From Palsa-1150 sp964531095 (lineage in GTDB: Bacteria; Myxococcota_A; Polyangia; Polyangiales; Polyangiaceae): a stretch of DNA of 64,000 nt. A program made the position numbers and the translations under genes. The notes beneath the pieces were generated by a model. That model was not told the origin of the DNA, did no database searches, and saw nothing but the letters and a program-made list of their open reading frames with translations. Shown here piece by piece: positions 50,902 to 60,139 of the stretch (positions are counted from its first letter, which is position 1; every line of letters begins with the position of its first letter). Location: the NCBI GenBank assembly GCA_964531095.1, contig CAZHED010000008.1, positions 1-64,000 of the forward strand, read 5' to 3'.

Positions 50902-53472
50902 ATGCGAAAGGGCGAACACAAAATTTGCGCAGTGAGCGACAGCAGGCCGCCGCCGTCGATACTCGTCGTCGAGAACGAGGCCCGCATCGCGTGCGGAATC
51001 CAATCGTCGCTCATCCGGCTCGGGTACGACGTGCCGGCGACGGCGGCGTCGCCCGCCGAAGCGCTCGAGGCCGTCGAGGTTCACCGTCCCGATTTGATCG
51101 TCATGGACGTGCGCTTGGAGGAAGACACCGACGGGATTGCGGCGGCTGCCGCCATCGGCGCGCGGTACCCGACTCCCATCGTGTTTCTCACCGCGCACTC
51201 CGACGACGCCATCCTGAAGCGCGCGCAAGACGAGGCCCAACCGTACGGGTATCTGTTCAGACCTTACAAGGACAGTGAGCTCCGCGCAGCGATCGAGATT
51301 GCACTGAAGCGCCACCGCATGGACTCGGAGCTACGCCAACACGGTGCGCTGCTCGCCGGCATCTTGGGTGGAATGTCCGACGCCGTGGCCGCCGCGGACA
51401 TCGAGGGCAATATCGTTCTGGTCAACGAGGCCGGGAGCATGGCGTTCGGCGAGGAGCTCAGCGTCGCCGGCTTTCTGCGAGAGGGCTCCGGTCGCGTCTA
51501 CCTGCCGGACCAACAGTCGATCTTTCCCAAAGACGAGCTGCCGCTTGCACGCGCGCTCGCAGGCGAGACCGTCCGCGACGTCGAGCTTTTCATCCGGTCG
51601 GAACGGCAGCCGGACGGACGCTGGTACAGCGTGAACGCCCATCCCTTGCTCGATTCCCGGGGGCTCGTCTGCGGGGCAGTAGAGGTAGGACGCGACGTCA
51701 CCGCACCTCGGGCGGCGCGATCGGAGCTCCAGCTGCAGTCGGAGACCGACGCGCTGACGGGCCTGCACAACCGCCGGGGCTTCATGCAGGTCGCTAGCAC
51801 GGCGTTCGACATTGCCCGGCAGTCCGGGCGGCAGCCAGCCGTCTTTTTCATCGACTTGAATGGAATGAAGCGCACGAACGATTCTCTTGGGCATCCCGAG
51901 GGTGATCGTCTCCTGATGGACCTTGCCTGGATTCTGCGTGCCTCCTTTCGCACTTCGGACGTCCTCGGCCGCCTGGGCGGCGACGAATTCGTGGTCCTCG
52001 CCCCCGATGCCGGAGGTCACGGCGACGTGCTTCGCGAGCGGCTGCGCGCGGCCGTCGACAAGTTCAACGAGAGTTCGAGTCGCTCCTACCGTATCTCCGT
52101 GAGCATCGGCTTGAGCACGAGCGACCCCAGCCAGCCCGCGTCCCTGGAAGACCTCGTCGAACAAGCGGACAAGCGCATGTACGAAGACAAGCTGATTCGG
52201 TGCACGCTGCGAGAGGCGAACGCCGAACCGGAACCTTCAAGCCTGCGGTTTTCGAGCCTCCCTCCGCCGACCTCGTTACGCGCACCCACCGCCTGCATAC
52301 CCCCTCCCCGGCCGGCCACAATCCCGTCGTCGGGGGCCGCCGATCCCCGTCCACGGACGACGCACAGGCGATTGCTGATCGTGGACGACGACCCCCGGAA
52401 CCTCGCGTTGCTCGAGCGATGTCTGGCCCCCCTCGGCCACGAGCTCGTTCAGGCGGAGGACGGGCAATCGGCTCTCAAGGCATTCGACGGTTGCAAGCCC
52501 GACCTGGTCTTGCTCGATTTGGTGATGCCGGGCCTCGATGGGCTGGACGTGCTTGCGCACATTCGTCGAGCCCCGGGGGACGACCACGTCCCTGTGATCG
52601 TCCTCACCGCCCACTCGGAGCGCGAGATCAAGCTGCGCGGGCTGGAAGCCGGCGCGGACGACTTCATCGAGAAGCCGGCGGACGCGCGCAGCCTGCGCGT
52701 ACGCGTCACGACTCTGATGCAATTGAAAGAGTCTCGCGACACGCTGCGAAGCTTGAACGAGGAGCTCGAGTCCAGGAACGCGGAGCTCAGCCGGCTGCAG
52801 CGCGAGCAGCGAGAGTTGACCGCGTTCGTCGTGCACGACCTGAAGAATCCTCTCGCTGCCGTTTGGTCCGACGTCGAGTTTGCTCGAAGCCGCCTCGAAC
52901 ACGGACAGCCGGACATCGAAGAGGCTCTCGGAGAGGCGGCCATCTCCTGCGGGCGCCTGCGATCGATGATCGACGATTTGATGGTCATCTCACGTCTCGA
53001 GGACGCCGATCTTCCGCTCCACAATCAGTTGGTCTTGCTCTGGGACCTCTTGCGAGAAGTCTTCGGCGAGTTCGCGCGGCGGGCGGCGGAGAAGCACGTG
53101 ACGTTGCTGGGGCCGAAGCGGACGAACACCCTGGTCCACGTCGACCGGCCGCTCTTGCAGCGCGTCATCGAGAACATCCTCGACAACTCGCTGCGATACA
53201 CCCCCGAGCACGGGAGAATGGGTATCACGACGCGCGACAACGGCGAGATCGAGATCGCGGTTTCGAACACCGGTCCGCCCATTCCCCCTTTCGACCGACA
53301 GCGCATATTCGAAAAATTCGCGCGCATCGAGAAGCACGGCGCCGCGGGCAACGCGGGACTGGGCCTGTACTTCTGCAAGCGCGTCGTCGAGGCCCTGGGC
53401 GGAAGCATCGAAGTCATCCAGACGTCCGAATGGCCGACGTCCTTCGTCGTGCGCCTTCCCGCAGTTGCCTGA
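50902..53472 (+). CDS. REC-PAS-GGDEF-REC-histidine kinase polypeptide
   Basis: This 856-residue protein has, in order, a receiver domain (phosphoacceptor Asp69 in DLIVMDVRLEED), a PAS-like region (about 150-275), a diguanylate cyclase with intact GGDEF at 359-363 (RLGGDEFVVLAP), a proline-rich linker, a second receiver (Asp539, DLVLLDLVMPG), a coiled coil, HisKA with His645 (VVHDLKNPLAA) and a HATPase domain (NILDNSLRYTPEHGR). So one chain can carry two phosphoacceptors, make c-di-GMP and transfer phosphate. AGGGGGAGCAG precedes the ATG at 50902. The frame is open upstream, but this start has the best ribosome site. It is divergent from the PAS and kinase genes. Confidence 0.92.
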   Translation: MRKGEHKICAVSDSRPPPSILVVENEARIACGIQSSLIRLGYDVPATAASPAEALEAVEVHRPDLIVMDVRLEEDTDGIAAAAAIGARYPTPIVFLTAHSDDAILKRAQDEAQPYGYLFRPYKDSELRAAIEIALKRHRMDSELRQHGALLAGILGGMSDAVAAADIEGNIVLVNEAGSMAFGEELSVAGFLREGSGRVYLPDQQSIFPKDELPLARALAGETVRDVELFIRSERQPDGRWYSVNAHPLLDSRGLVCGAVEVGRDVTAPRAARSELQLQSETDALTGLHNRRGFMQVASTAFDIARQSGRQPAVFFIDLNGMKRTNDSLGHPEGDRLLMDLAWILRASFRTSDVLGRLGGDEFVVLAPDAGGHGDVLRERLRAAVDKFNESSSRSYRISVSIGLSTSDPSQPASLEDLVEQADKRMYEDKLIRCTLREANAEPEPSSLRFSSLPPPTSLRAPTACIPPPRPATIPSSGAADPRPRTTHRRLLIVDDDPRNLALLERCLAPLGHELVQAEDGQSALKAFDGCKPDLVLLDLVMPGLDGLDVLAHIRRAPGDDHVPVIVLTAHSEREIKLRGLEAGADDFIEKPADARSLRVRVTTLMQLKESRDTLRSLNEELESRNAELSRLQREQRELTAFVVHDLKNPLAAVWSDVEFARSRLEHGQPDIEEALGEAAISCGRLRSMIDDLMVISRLEDADLPLHNQLVLLWDLLREVFGEFARRAAEKHVTLLGPKRTNTLVHVDRPLLQRVIENILDNSLRYTPEHGRMGITTRDNGEIEIAVSNTGPPIPPFDRQRIFEKFARIEKHGAAGNAGLGLYFCKRVVEALGGSIEVIQTSEWPTSFVVRLPAVA

Positions 53473-53565
53473 AATGCGAGACGTCGGCTTGCGCACGGGG
53501 TCGGTGCCGACGGCAGAGTCGGCGAGCTCACGGGTGCGGTGCTTGCCCCGAGCGTGCGGTGCTCC

Positions 53566-55971
53566 TCAATTGGACATCGGGACTGCGGCGGGGCTCCCAT
53601 CGAGGGTCGGCGCGCGAAGGGCTCGAGGGCGCTCTTCGAGCGCGGCGTCGATGACGTCGCTCATCTGCGAGACGAACACGAACTCGATCTCGCGTTTGAC
53701 CTCGTCAGGCACCTCATCCAGATCGCTACGGTTCCGCTCGGGAACGATCACTCTCCGGATGCCCGCTCTGTGGGCCGCGAGCACTTTTTCTTTGAGCCCA
53801 CCGATGGGCAGGACGCGGCCGCGGAGGGTGATCTCTCCGGTCATCGCGACGTCGTGTCTGACGCGAATGCCCGTGAGAAGGGACACGAGCGCCGTCAGCA
53901 GCGTGACCCCGGCGCTGGGACCGTCTTTTGGAATGGCTCCGGACGGCACGTGCACGTGCAGATCGCTCTTGTCGAGAAAGTCCCGGGCGATCCCCCAACG
54001 CTGCGTGTTCGCCCGGACGTAGCTCAAGGCTGCGGCGGCGCTCTCTTTCATCACGTCGCCGAGCTGGCCGGTGACGGTGAACTTCCCTTTCCCCGGCATT
54101 CGCGTGGCTTCGACGAAGAGAATCTGGCCGCCGACCGGCGTCCACGCCAGCCCGGTAGCCACGCCGGGCTCTTCGGTTCGCTCCGCGATCTGGTCTTCGT
54201 GGGGCGCAGGCCCGAGGAAGGCGCGAACGTCCTCCTCGCTCCGAACGACGGTCGGCTCTGCGCCGCGATCCGCGATGTTCACCGCGACGCCCCGAACGAC
54301 CGCGGCGATGGCCTTCTCGAGCGACCGCACCCCCGCCTCGCGGGTGTACCGCTCGATGAGTATGCCGAGAGCCTCGTCGGTGATGTCGAGGATCTCGGGA
54401 GAGATCCCGTGCTCGAGTAGCTGCTTGGGCACGAGGTGCCTCCGCGCAATGGCGAGCTTCTCGCGGCGGGTGTAGCTGGGGATCTCGATGGTCTCCATCC
54501 GATCGCGAAGCGGCGCGGGGATGGTGTCGCCGACATTGGCGGTGGCGACGAAGATGACGTTGGACAGGTCGTATGGGATCTCGAGGTAGTGGTCCACGAA
54601 CGTGCTGTTCTGCTCGGGGTCCAGGACCTCCAAGAGGGCCGAAGACGGATCCCCGTGAAGTGCGTCTTGCCCGAGCTTGTCGACTTCGTCGAGCATGAAG
54701 ACCGGGTTGGTCACTCCGGCCTTCTTCATCCCCTGGATCACGTTGCCCGGCAGTGCACCGACGTAGGTACGCCGGTGACCGCGGATCGCGGCTTCGTCGT
54801 GGACCCCCCCGAGCGAGATACGGTGAAACTTGCGACCGAGCGCGCGTGCGATGCTCTTGCCAAGCGAGGTCTTCCCGACCCCCGGAGGACCGATGAGGCA
54901 CAGGATGGGGCCCTTCTTGTCGCTCTTGAGCTTGCGAACGGCGAGGTATTCGAGGATCCGCTTTTTCACCTTCTCGAGGCCGTAGTGGTCCGCGTCGAGC
55001 ACGGCGCGGACAGCCGCGATGTCGGGCGCGTCCGGGCTGGCGGCCGTCCAAGGCACGTCGACGATCCACTCGAGGTACGTGCGAACGGTCCCGAACTCGG
55101 GCGATCCGCTCTGCATCGAACGCAGCCGCTTCAATTGCCGCGTCGCGACCTCGCGCGCCTCCGTCGACAGGGTCGCCCCCGCGATCCGCTTGTCGAGCGC
55201 GTCGAGATCCCCGTCGTCGTCGCCGCCGTCTTCGCCGAGCTCTTTCTCGATGGCCTTCATCTGCTGGCGAAGCATGTGCTCGCGCTGCGCCTTGCCCATC
55301 TCGCCCTGGACCTGAGCGTTGATGTCGTCCCTCATCTTGAGGACTTCGATCCGGTGAGCCACGCGGGCTAGGACCGCGCGAACGCGATCTTTGACGTCGA
55401 GCGTAGCCAGGAGCTCGGCTCGTTCCGCGGTCGTGATCTCGAGCCGGCTGGCCACGAGATCGGCCAGCGCGCCTGGGCTCTCGATCGAGCTGACGTAGTC
55501 GGCGAACTCCGACGGCGCACGCAGCAAGGTCATGACGGCCTTGACGGCCTGCCGGAGCGCGAGGAACAACGCCCCGATCTCGTCGTCGGCCGCGTCCGTC
55601 TCTTGCGGTACGTGCACCCGGCCTTGAAGAAAGGGGCGCGAGGCCGTCAACGATTCGAGCTCCGCCCGGGCGATACCGCGCAGCACGACGACGCCTCCAT
55701 GGGCCTGCCGCGCGAGGCTAACCACCCGCACCAGCCCACCGATCGGGTGCATGTCCGCCGCACTCGGCTCTTCCGTGGCGCTGCCCTTCAGCGCGAACAC
55801 CGCCGCCAGGGCATGGGGACGGCAAGAGAGCCGCTCGGCGAGCTCGACGCCCTTCAGCTCGAGCTGCATCACGGTGCCCGGGAACATGACTACGTCGGGC
55901 AGTGCAATCAGCGGGAGGCTGTCTGCGAGCTCGTTCGCGGAAGGTGGCGTGACGGGATTGTCCGTTGGCAT
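53566..55971 (-). CDS. lon: ATP-dependent Lon protease
   Basis: This 801-residue protein has the Lon N-domain (SLPLIALPDVVMFPGTVMQLEL), Walker A GPPGVGKTSLGKS, Walker B-type PVFMLDEVDKLG and the Ser-Lys catalytic dyad Ser686 (KDGPSAGVTL) and Lys729 (GGLKEKVLAAHRAG). The 43-residue spacing equals that of E. coli Lon (679 and 722). It degrades misfolded and regulatory proteins in the cytoplasm. The gene stands apart from its neighbours: 93 bp after the REC-kinase stop, convergent with it, and 218 bp downstream of cysK. Myxobacteria often carry two lon genes with different roles (including development); which one this is cannot be told. Confidence 0.95.
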   Translation of the reverse strand: MPTDNPVTPPSANELADSLPLIALPDVVMFPGTVMQLELKGVELAERLSCRPHALAAVFALKGSATEEPSAADMHPIGGLVRVVSLARQAHGGVVVLRGIARAELESLTASRPFLQGRVHVPQETDAADDEIGALFLALRQAVKAVMTLLRAPSEFADYVSSIESPGALADLVASRLEITTAERAELLATLDVKDRVRAVLARVAHRIEVLKMRDDINAQVQGEMGKAQREHMLRQQMKAIEKELGEDGGDDDGDLDALDKRIAGATLSTEAREVATRQLKRLRSMQSGSPEFGTVRTYLEWIVDVPWTAASPDAPDIAAVRAVLDADHYGLEKVKKRILEYLAVRKLKSDKKGPILCLIGPPGVGKTSLGKSIARALGRKFHRISLGGVHDEAAIRGHRRTYVGALPGNVIQGMKKAGVTNPVFMLDEVDKLGQDALHGDPSSALLEVLDPEQNSTFVDHYLEIPYDLSNVIFVATANVGDTIPAPLRDRMETIEIPSYTRREKLAIARRHLVPKQLLEHGISPEILDITDEALGILIERYTREAGVRSLEKAIAAVVRGVAVNIADRGAEPTVVRSEEDVRAFLGPAPHEDQIAERTEEPGVATGLAWTPVGGQILFVEATRMPGKGKFTVTGQLGDVMKESAAAALSYVRANTQRWGIARDFLDKSDLHVHVPSGAIPKDGPSAGVTLLTALVSLLTGIRVRHDVAMTGEITLRGRVLPIGGLKEKVLAAHRAGIRRVIVPERNRSDLDEVPDEVKREIEFVFVSQMSDVIDAALEERPRALRAPTLDGSPAAVPMSN

Positions 55972-56051
55972 CGTCCTTCCACCGTAAGCACGCCCACGCC
56001 GAGCGCTAGATGTCGGGCTCCCGTCACCCTCCCAGGGGGACGCTCCGCTCC

Positions 56052-56091
56052 GCCCCTTCGGGCTGGCCCGTGCGGAAGCCCCTTCGGGGCT
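56052..56091. terminator. GC-rich hairpins downstream of cysK
   Basis: GCCC CTTC GGGC (56052-56063) and AGCCCC TTC GGGGCT (56077-56091) form two perfect short stems in the 218-bp gap between the cysK stop (56190) and the lon start (55971). They lie where a cysK transcript should end. Neither is followed by a strong T-run. Confidence 0.45.
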
Positions 56092-56189
56092 CCGGTCCAG
56101 CCGACGCGATCAAAACGAACGGCACGGGGGGGCGTAGGCGCTCATGGACGTGGACGTCGGGAGCTGGGAGCGACGGCAACACCAGCTAC

Positions 56190-57095
56190 CTAGAACAGAT
56201 ATCTCTCCCCCGTATCGCACAGCACGGTCACGACGACCCCGCGCGTCATCGTCCGTGCGACTTCGACAGCCGCGTGCACGTTCGCACCCGCCGACGGTCC
56301 CACGAGCAGCCCTTCCTCGCGCGCGAGGCGCTGAGTCATCCGCTCGGCGGCCACGTCGGTCACGGCGATCACCTGATCGATGACCGCGCGGTTCAGGACC
56401 TTCGGGACGAAGCCGGCCCCCAGCCCTTGGATGCCGTGCATGCCGGCGGGCTTCCCACTGAGCACCGCGCTCGCGGCCGGCTCCACGGCGACCACGCGAA
56501 CGCCCGGCCGCTCCTTCTTGATGACCCGGCCCACCCCGCTGACCGTTCCGCCGGTTCCCACGCCGGCTACGAACGCTGCGAGATCGTCGCCGACCGCGTC
56601 GAGGATCTCACGCGCCGTCGTGCGCGCGTGCACGTCCGGGTTCGCGGGATTCTCGAACTGCCTCGGCATGAAGGCCCCCTTCGTCTCGCGCGCGATCTGC
56701 TCGGCGCGCGCGACGGCCCCCGTCATTCCCTGCTCCGCCGGGGTCAGCACGATGTCCGCCCCGTAGGCGCGCAGAATGTGTCGCCGCTCGAGGCTCATGT
56801 CCTCCGGCATCACCAGCATGCAACGGTAACCGCGAACCGCTGAGATCATCGCGAGAGAGATGCCCGTGTTGCCGCTCGTAGCCTCGACCACCACGCTGCC
56901 CGGCTGGAGCATGCCGGCTCGCTCGGCGGCTTCGATCATGGCAAGCGCGGGCCTGTCCTTCACGCTACCGCCAGGATTCTTCGACTCGAGCTTGCCGGCG
57001 ACGACAACGCCACCCGGGGGAGCCACACGGCTCAAGCGAACGAGGGGCGTCCGGCCAACCAGGTCGAGGACGTTGCCCGCGATTGCACCACTCAT
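56190..57095 (-). CDS. cysK: cysteine synthase (O-acetylserine sulfhydrylase)
   Basis: This 301-residue protein is a fold-type II PLP enzyme with Lys46 in NPGGSVKDRPA, the phosphate-binding SGNTG at 74-78, the segment VGTGGTVSGVGR and the C-terminal LVGPSAGANVHAAVEVA. It makes cysteine from O-acetylserine and sulfide. Its ATG at 57095 is 10 bp after the stop of the polysaccharide-export gene, so it is probably co-transcribed with the export block. No serine acetyltransferase or sulfur-reduction gene is near. Confidence 0.93.
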   Translation of the reverse strand: MSGAIAGNVLDLVGRTPLVRLSRVAPPGGVVVAGKLESKNPGGSVKDRPALAMIEAAERAGMLQPGSVVVEATSGNTGISLAMISAVRGYRCMLVMPEDMSLERRHILRAYGADIVLTPAEQGMTGAVARAEQIARETKGAFMPRQFENPANPDVHARTTAREILDAVGDDLAAFVAGVGTGGTVSGVGRVIKKERPGVRVVAVEPAASAVLSGKPAGMHGIQGLGAGFVPKVLNRAVIDQVIAVTDVAAERMTQRLAREEGLLVGPSAGANVHAAVEVARTMTRGVVVTVLCDTGERYLF

Positions 57096-57105
57096 GGCTA
57101 CCCCG

Positions 57106-57717
57106 TCAGAAAACGCGCTGATCGACTTTGATCGTATCCCCCGCCTGGAGGGGAATGTCGCCGAGCTTGCCGTCCGTGATGTCGTCGACGCTCACGGTCG
57201 CCGTCACCGTCTTGTTCGGCCCGACCAGGCGTGTGATGCGGACGTGATCCCCGTCGGCAATGGAGGTGAGCCCGCCCGACAGCGAGATCGCGTCGATGAG
57301 CTTCATGCCCTCCGTCCACGGCAAGCTGCCGGGCTTGCTGACGGCGCCGACGATGCTGACCTTCTTCGAATTGTATTGCGTGACGACGAGCGTGACCTGC
57401 GGGTCGACGAGGATCTTCTTGTCGACGAGCGCTCTCTTGAGCAGATCCACGATCTGCTGGGGTTCGAGGCCGGCGACGGAGAGCCGGTCGAGGTAGGGGA
57501 AATCGATCGTGCCGTCCGGCTGCACGCGGTACTCGGCGGGCAAGTCTTTCTCGCCCAGTACCGAAACTTTGAACATGTCGCCCGGGCCGATCTGCGTGTT
57601 CTGCTGCGGAGGCGGTAGCTTCGGAGCTCCGGAATGCGCTCGACTGCACGCCGCGCCGTGCGCGATCATGGCCACCGCCAAGAAGAGCATCCACCGACTT
57701 CGTACGAAAAGCTGCAT
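57106..57717 (-). CDS. short polysaccharide-export (OPX/Wza-like) lipoprotein
   Basis: This 203-residue protein starts MQLFVRSRWMLFLAVAMIAHG with lipid site Cys24 (HGAAC). It has a PES domain (IGPGDMFKVSVLGEKDLPAEYRVQPDGTIDFPYLDRLSVAGL) and one SLBB-like domain (KKVSIVGAVSKPGSLPWTEGMKLIDAISLSGGL). It lacks the extra D-domains and the C-terminal outer-membrane helix of E. coli Wza. In Myxococcus xanthus, short OPX proteins of this kind work with a separate beta-barrel. Its start is 49 bp after the stop of the barrel gene here, so the two are probably co-transcribed. Confidence 0.88.
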   Translation of the reverse strand: MQLFVRSRWMLFLAVAMIAHGAACSRAHSGAPKLPPPQQNTQIGPGDMFKVSVLGEKDLPAEYRVQPDGTIDFPYLDRLSVAGLEPQQIVDLLKRALVDKKILVDPQVTLVVTQYNSKKVSIVGAVSKPGSLPWTEGMKLIDAISLSGGLTSIADGDHVRITRLVGPNKTVTATVSVDDITDGKLGDIPLQAGDTIKVDQRVF

Positions 57718-57766
57718 CGTTTGCAACGCGGCCGCACTCACCCACGCAGACGCTGCCACGCGAGCG

Positions 57767-59251
57767 TCACATGAACCAGCGAACCCCGAGAAACGCCTCG
57801 AACCGGTTCCACCCCATGCCGAATACGCCTACCCCGGGCGGGGGAACGTCCGGCACCAGTTGGTTGCTGATGTTCGAAGTGTACCGCAAGGTCGCGTTGA
57901 CGCCGATGGTATCGCTGAACCGGTATTCCCCGAAGAGGGTCGCGTCGGCCCGCCAGTCCGTGAACGCGGCGTGCCGGTCTATCACGGTCGCCATCGCGGT
58001 TGGCGTGGCGGGCAGTATCCAGAACATCTTCGGATACTCGACGGCTCCGAAGCCCCCTTCCAGCGACACGAGCGCGCGCCCCGCAAAGAAATAGGCGAAC
58101 CGCAGGTAGCCCCGATCGCTTCCGTAGAAGTTGGCGAGGTAGCTGTTCTGGAAGTCTCGATTGTAGCCGAGCGTAATCGACGACAGCGAGAGGCTCACCT
58201 GGTTGAGCGCTTCGGCGACGCCTGGGCTGGCCGCCAGAAACCACTTGAGCTCGGCCTGCCCAATGGGGCCATCGTATTGGGGCTGCTGAGGGGTGGCGGA
58301 TGTGTCGTAGAAGCTCGCGCCCCAGCCGACGACCGCCAGCGCCGCGAATCGGTCGGTGACGAGGCCGTTCAGCCCGATTCGCGCGCGGATCGGTGTCGAC
58401 CCCACCAGCCCCTGAACGCTGGCCTGGTCCGGGTAGAGGTAGGTGACGAAGCCCACCGACCCGTCGTAGATGAGCGCCGTCCGCGGCCGGAACTTCCAGC
58501 GGCCGCGCGTGTAGATCTGGTGCGTGAGGTTGTCGAACCCGGCGTTCTGATCGCGGGCCTCGAAGAGCTCCGTGCGAACCTGGTAGCCGAAGTGCCAATC
58601 GAGCGTTCCGCTCCCCGGCTGGATCGACAGCTCGCCTCCACCGCCGAGGTCATCGCGGTTGAACGCGAAGTCCGGATTCGTCAACGTCGCATTCGGCTGG
58701 ACGATGCGCGCGTAGTTGACGAACAGCGACCCACCGACCGGATGGCCCGGAAGGATATCGAGCCGGGCGTCGGCCGCGATGCTCGGAAGACCACTGTTCT
58801 GTTCGGCGATGTCGCTCGTGCCCGTCGAATCACTCGAAAGGCCGATGAACTCCCGCCACGTCGCACTCGCGCCGGCGCGAAAGGCGATGTCCCCTCCGCC
58901 GCCGCCCTCGCGCCGCTGGGGGCCCAGCGTCCCCACGGAGAACGAGGGCGTGACGCGAAACTCGGCCGACGGGATGATCGGCGGGCCGTTGTCGCACTGG
59001 TTGGCGTTGCCCCCCGGGCAGGACTTCCGATCGGTTCGCAGCAGCCAGTTGGAGTCGTATCCGGCCTCGCCCGCGACGCCCACGTGCCATTCCAGATCGC
59101 CCGAGCGAATCCCGATCCCCTCGGCGTACCGGCGGTCTTTCAACCAGCCCGGGGAATCGCCTTGCCCTGCCGCGGGCGTCTGCGCGCTGGCCGCACGCGC
59201 TGCGCATAGGACGGCGATCACAGCGCACGATGCAAGGACTTTGTGAGTCAT
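57767..59251 (-). CDS. outer-membrane beta-barrel, probable polysaccharide-export partner
   Basis: This 494-residue protein has a signal (MTHKVLASCAVIAVLCAARAASAQ) and about sixteen to eighteen alternating, aromatic-ended strands, for example HVGVAGEAGYDSNWLL, GSLFVNYARIVQPNATL, HFGYQVRTELFEA, GYLRFAYFFAGRALVSLEGGFG and the C-terminal FEAFLGVRWFM. It resembles the beta-barrel proteins (Wzp/EpsX type) that replace the Wza outer-membrane part in Myxococcus exopolysaccharide export. The short OPX gene follows 49 bp downstream. Barrel and partner would form a secretion channel; this assignment is inference from architecture and neighbourhood. Confidence 0.82.
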   Translation of the reverse strand: MTHKVLASCAVIAVLCAARAASAQTPAAGQGDSPGWLKDRRYAEGIGIRSGDLEWHVGVAGEAGYDSNWLLRTDRKSCPGGNANQCDNGPPIIPSAEFRVTPSFSVGTLGPQRREGGGGGDIAFRAGASATWREFIGLSSDSTGTSDIAEQNSGLPSIAADARLDILPGHPVGGSLFVNYARIVQPNATLTNPDFAFNRDDLGGGGELSIQPGSGTLDWHFGYQVRTELFEARDQNAGFDNLTHQIYTRGRWKFRPRTALIYDGSVGFVTYLYPDQASVQGLVGSTPIRARIGLNGLVTDRFAALAVVGWGASFYDTSATPQQPQYDGPIGQAELKWFLAASPGVAEALNQVSLSLSSITLGYNRDFQNSYLANFYGSDRGYLRFAYFFAGRALVSLEGGFGAVEYPKMFWILPATPTAMATVIDRHAAFTDWRADATLFGEYRFSDTIGVNATLRYTSNISNQLVPDVPPPGVGVFGMGWNRFEAFLGVRWFM

Positions 59252-59310
59252 CAGAGCCGCGGGAAAGGTACACGAAACTACTGCAGAGCTACGGCAAAAC
59301 GGCAGACCAA

Positions 59311-59329
59311 GGCCCGTGCCTCGCGGGCC
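59311..59329. terminator. hairpin between the coiled-coil gene and the barrel gene
   Basis: GGCCCG (59311-59316) and CGGGCC (59324-59329) form a perfect 6-bp stem with a 7-nt loop, in the gap between the coiled-coil stop (59359) and the barrel start (59251). A TTTT run lies about 15 nt beyond on the minus strand. It may stop or attenuate the transcript. Confidence 0.35.
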
Positions 59330-59358
59330 CGGCTAACTAACGTGGCGGCGCACGACCG

Positions 59359-59943
59359 TTACGGTTGCACGCAATCGGAGGAGCAGGCGGGTGGCTCGGT
59401 GATGGGCGTGGGATCCGTCGCCGGGTACGCCGTGTTGTCTTCACCGGGTAGATTGGGGTCGATCGTGGTGACGATGGATGTCTGCCCGATGAAGGCCATC
59501 TCTTCACCGATGCACTGGTTGGCTTCGGCGGTCAGCTGCTCGACCCGCTGCCGGAGCACCGTCATGATCGCGAACTCGTGATTGGCGAGCTCGGCGTCGT
59601 TGCGCAAAACCGCAGCCTGCAATGCCGACTGGCGGTCACGCGCCGAGCGATTGGCCACGTCGATCTGCGAAAGCTTGTCGTTCAGGCACAGCGTCTTGAC
59701 GACGTCGCGGGCCTGCCTTGCGGACTCCAGCTGTCGCCGAACCGTAGCCGCGGCAGCGTCGACCCGAGCCAGAACACTGTCCGCCTGGGTCAGCTCTTCT
59801 TGGGGCGAAAGCTGAGGCCGGCGCTCGAACCCAACCTGGGCGTCCGTTCCCTCGGCGGCGGCCGGCTGGGCCGTTGCCGACCCCGTAGCGCCGAGCACGA
59901 AGGCGGCGACCACGATCCATCTGAGAGTCACGCGAAGACGCAT
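59359..59943 (-). CDS. secreted coiled-coil protein, hypothetical
   Basis: This 194-residue protein starts MRLRVTLRWIVVAAFVLGATGSATAQP, a signal peptide. The central part (EELTQADSVLARVDAAAATVRRQLESARQ, RSARDRQSALQAAVLRNDAELANHEFAIMTVLRQRVEQL) is a long heptad-like coiled coil, and the tail is Pro/Cys-containing (TEPPACSSDCVQP). It is probably periplasmic. It lies upstream of the barrel and OPX genes on the same strand, so it may be an accessory of the export system, but a hairpin intervenes. No family is recognised. Confidence 0.72.
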   Translation of the reverse strand: MRLRVTLRWIVVAAFVLGATGSATAQPAAAEGTDAQVGFERRPQLSPQEELTQADSVLARVDAAAATVRRQLESARQARDVVKTLCLNDKLSQIDVANRSARDRQSALQAAVLRNDAELANHEFAIMTVLRQRVEQLTAEANQCIGEEMAFIGQTSIVTTIDPNLPGEDNTAYPATDPTPITEPPACSSDCVQP

Positions 59944-60139
59944 CGCCTGGCTAGCCTCCCGTATGGCCTCTTGTCGGTTGAGACTCTAGTGGTCGAGGTG
60001 GAAGGTGTCAACGTAGTGCACCTATTCTCGCCGAGGGCCTCACCGGCACCCACCCGGCCTCGGCAAGGGGACTCGTGCCTGCTAGGGCGCTCACCCTCTC
60101 TTGCGTTGCGGCCGCGCGCGGCGCCATTCACGAAGGGGC

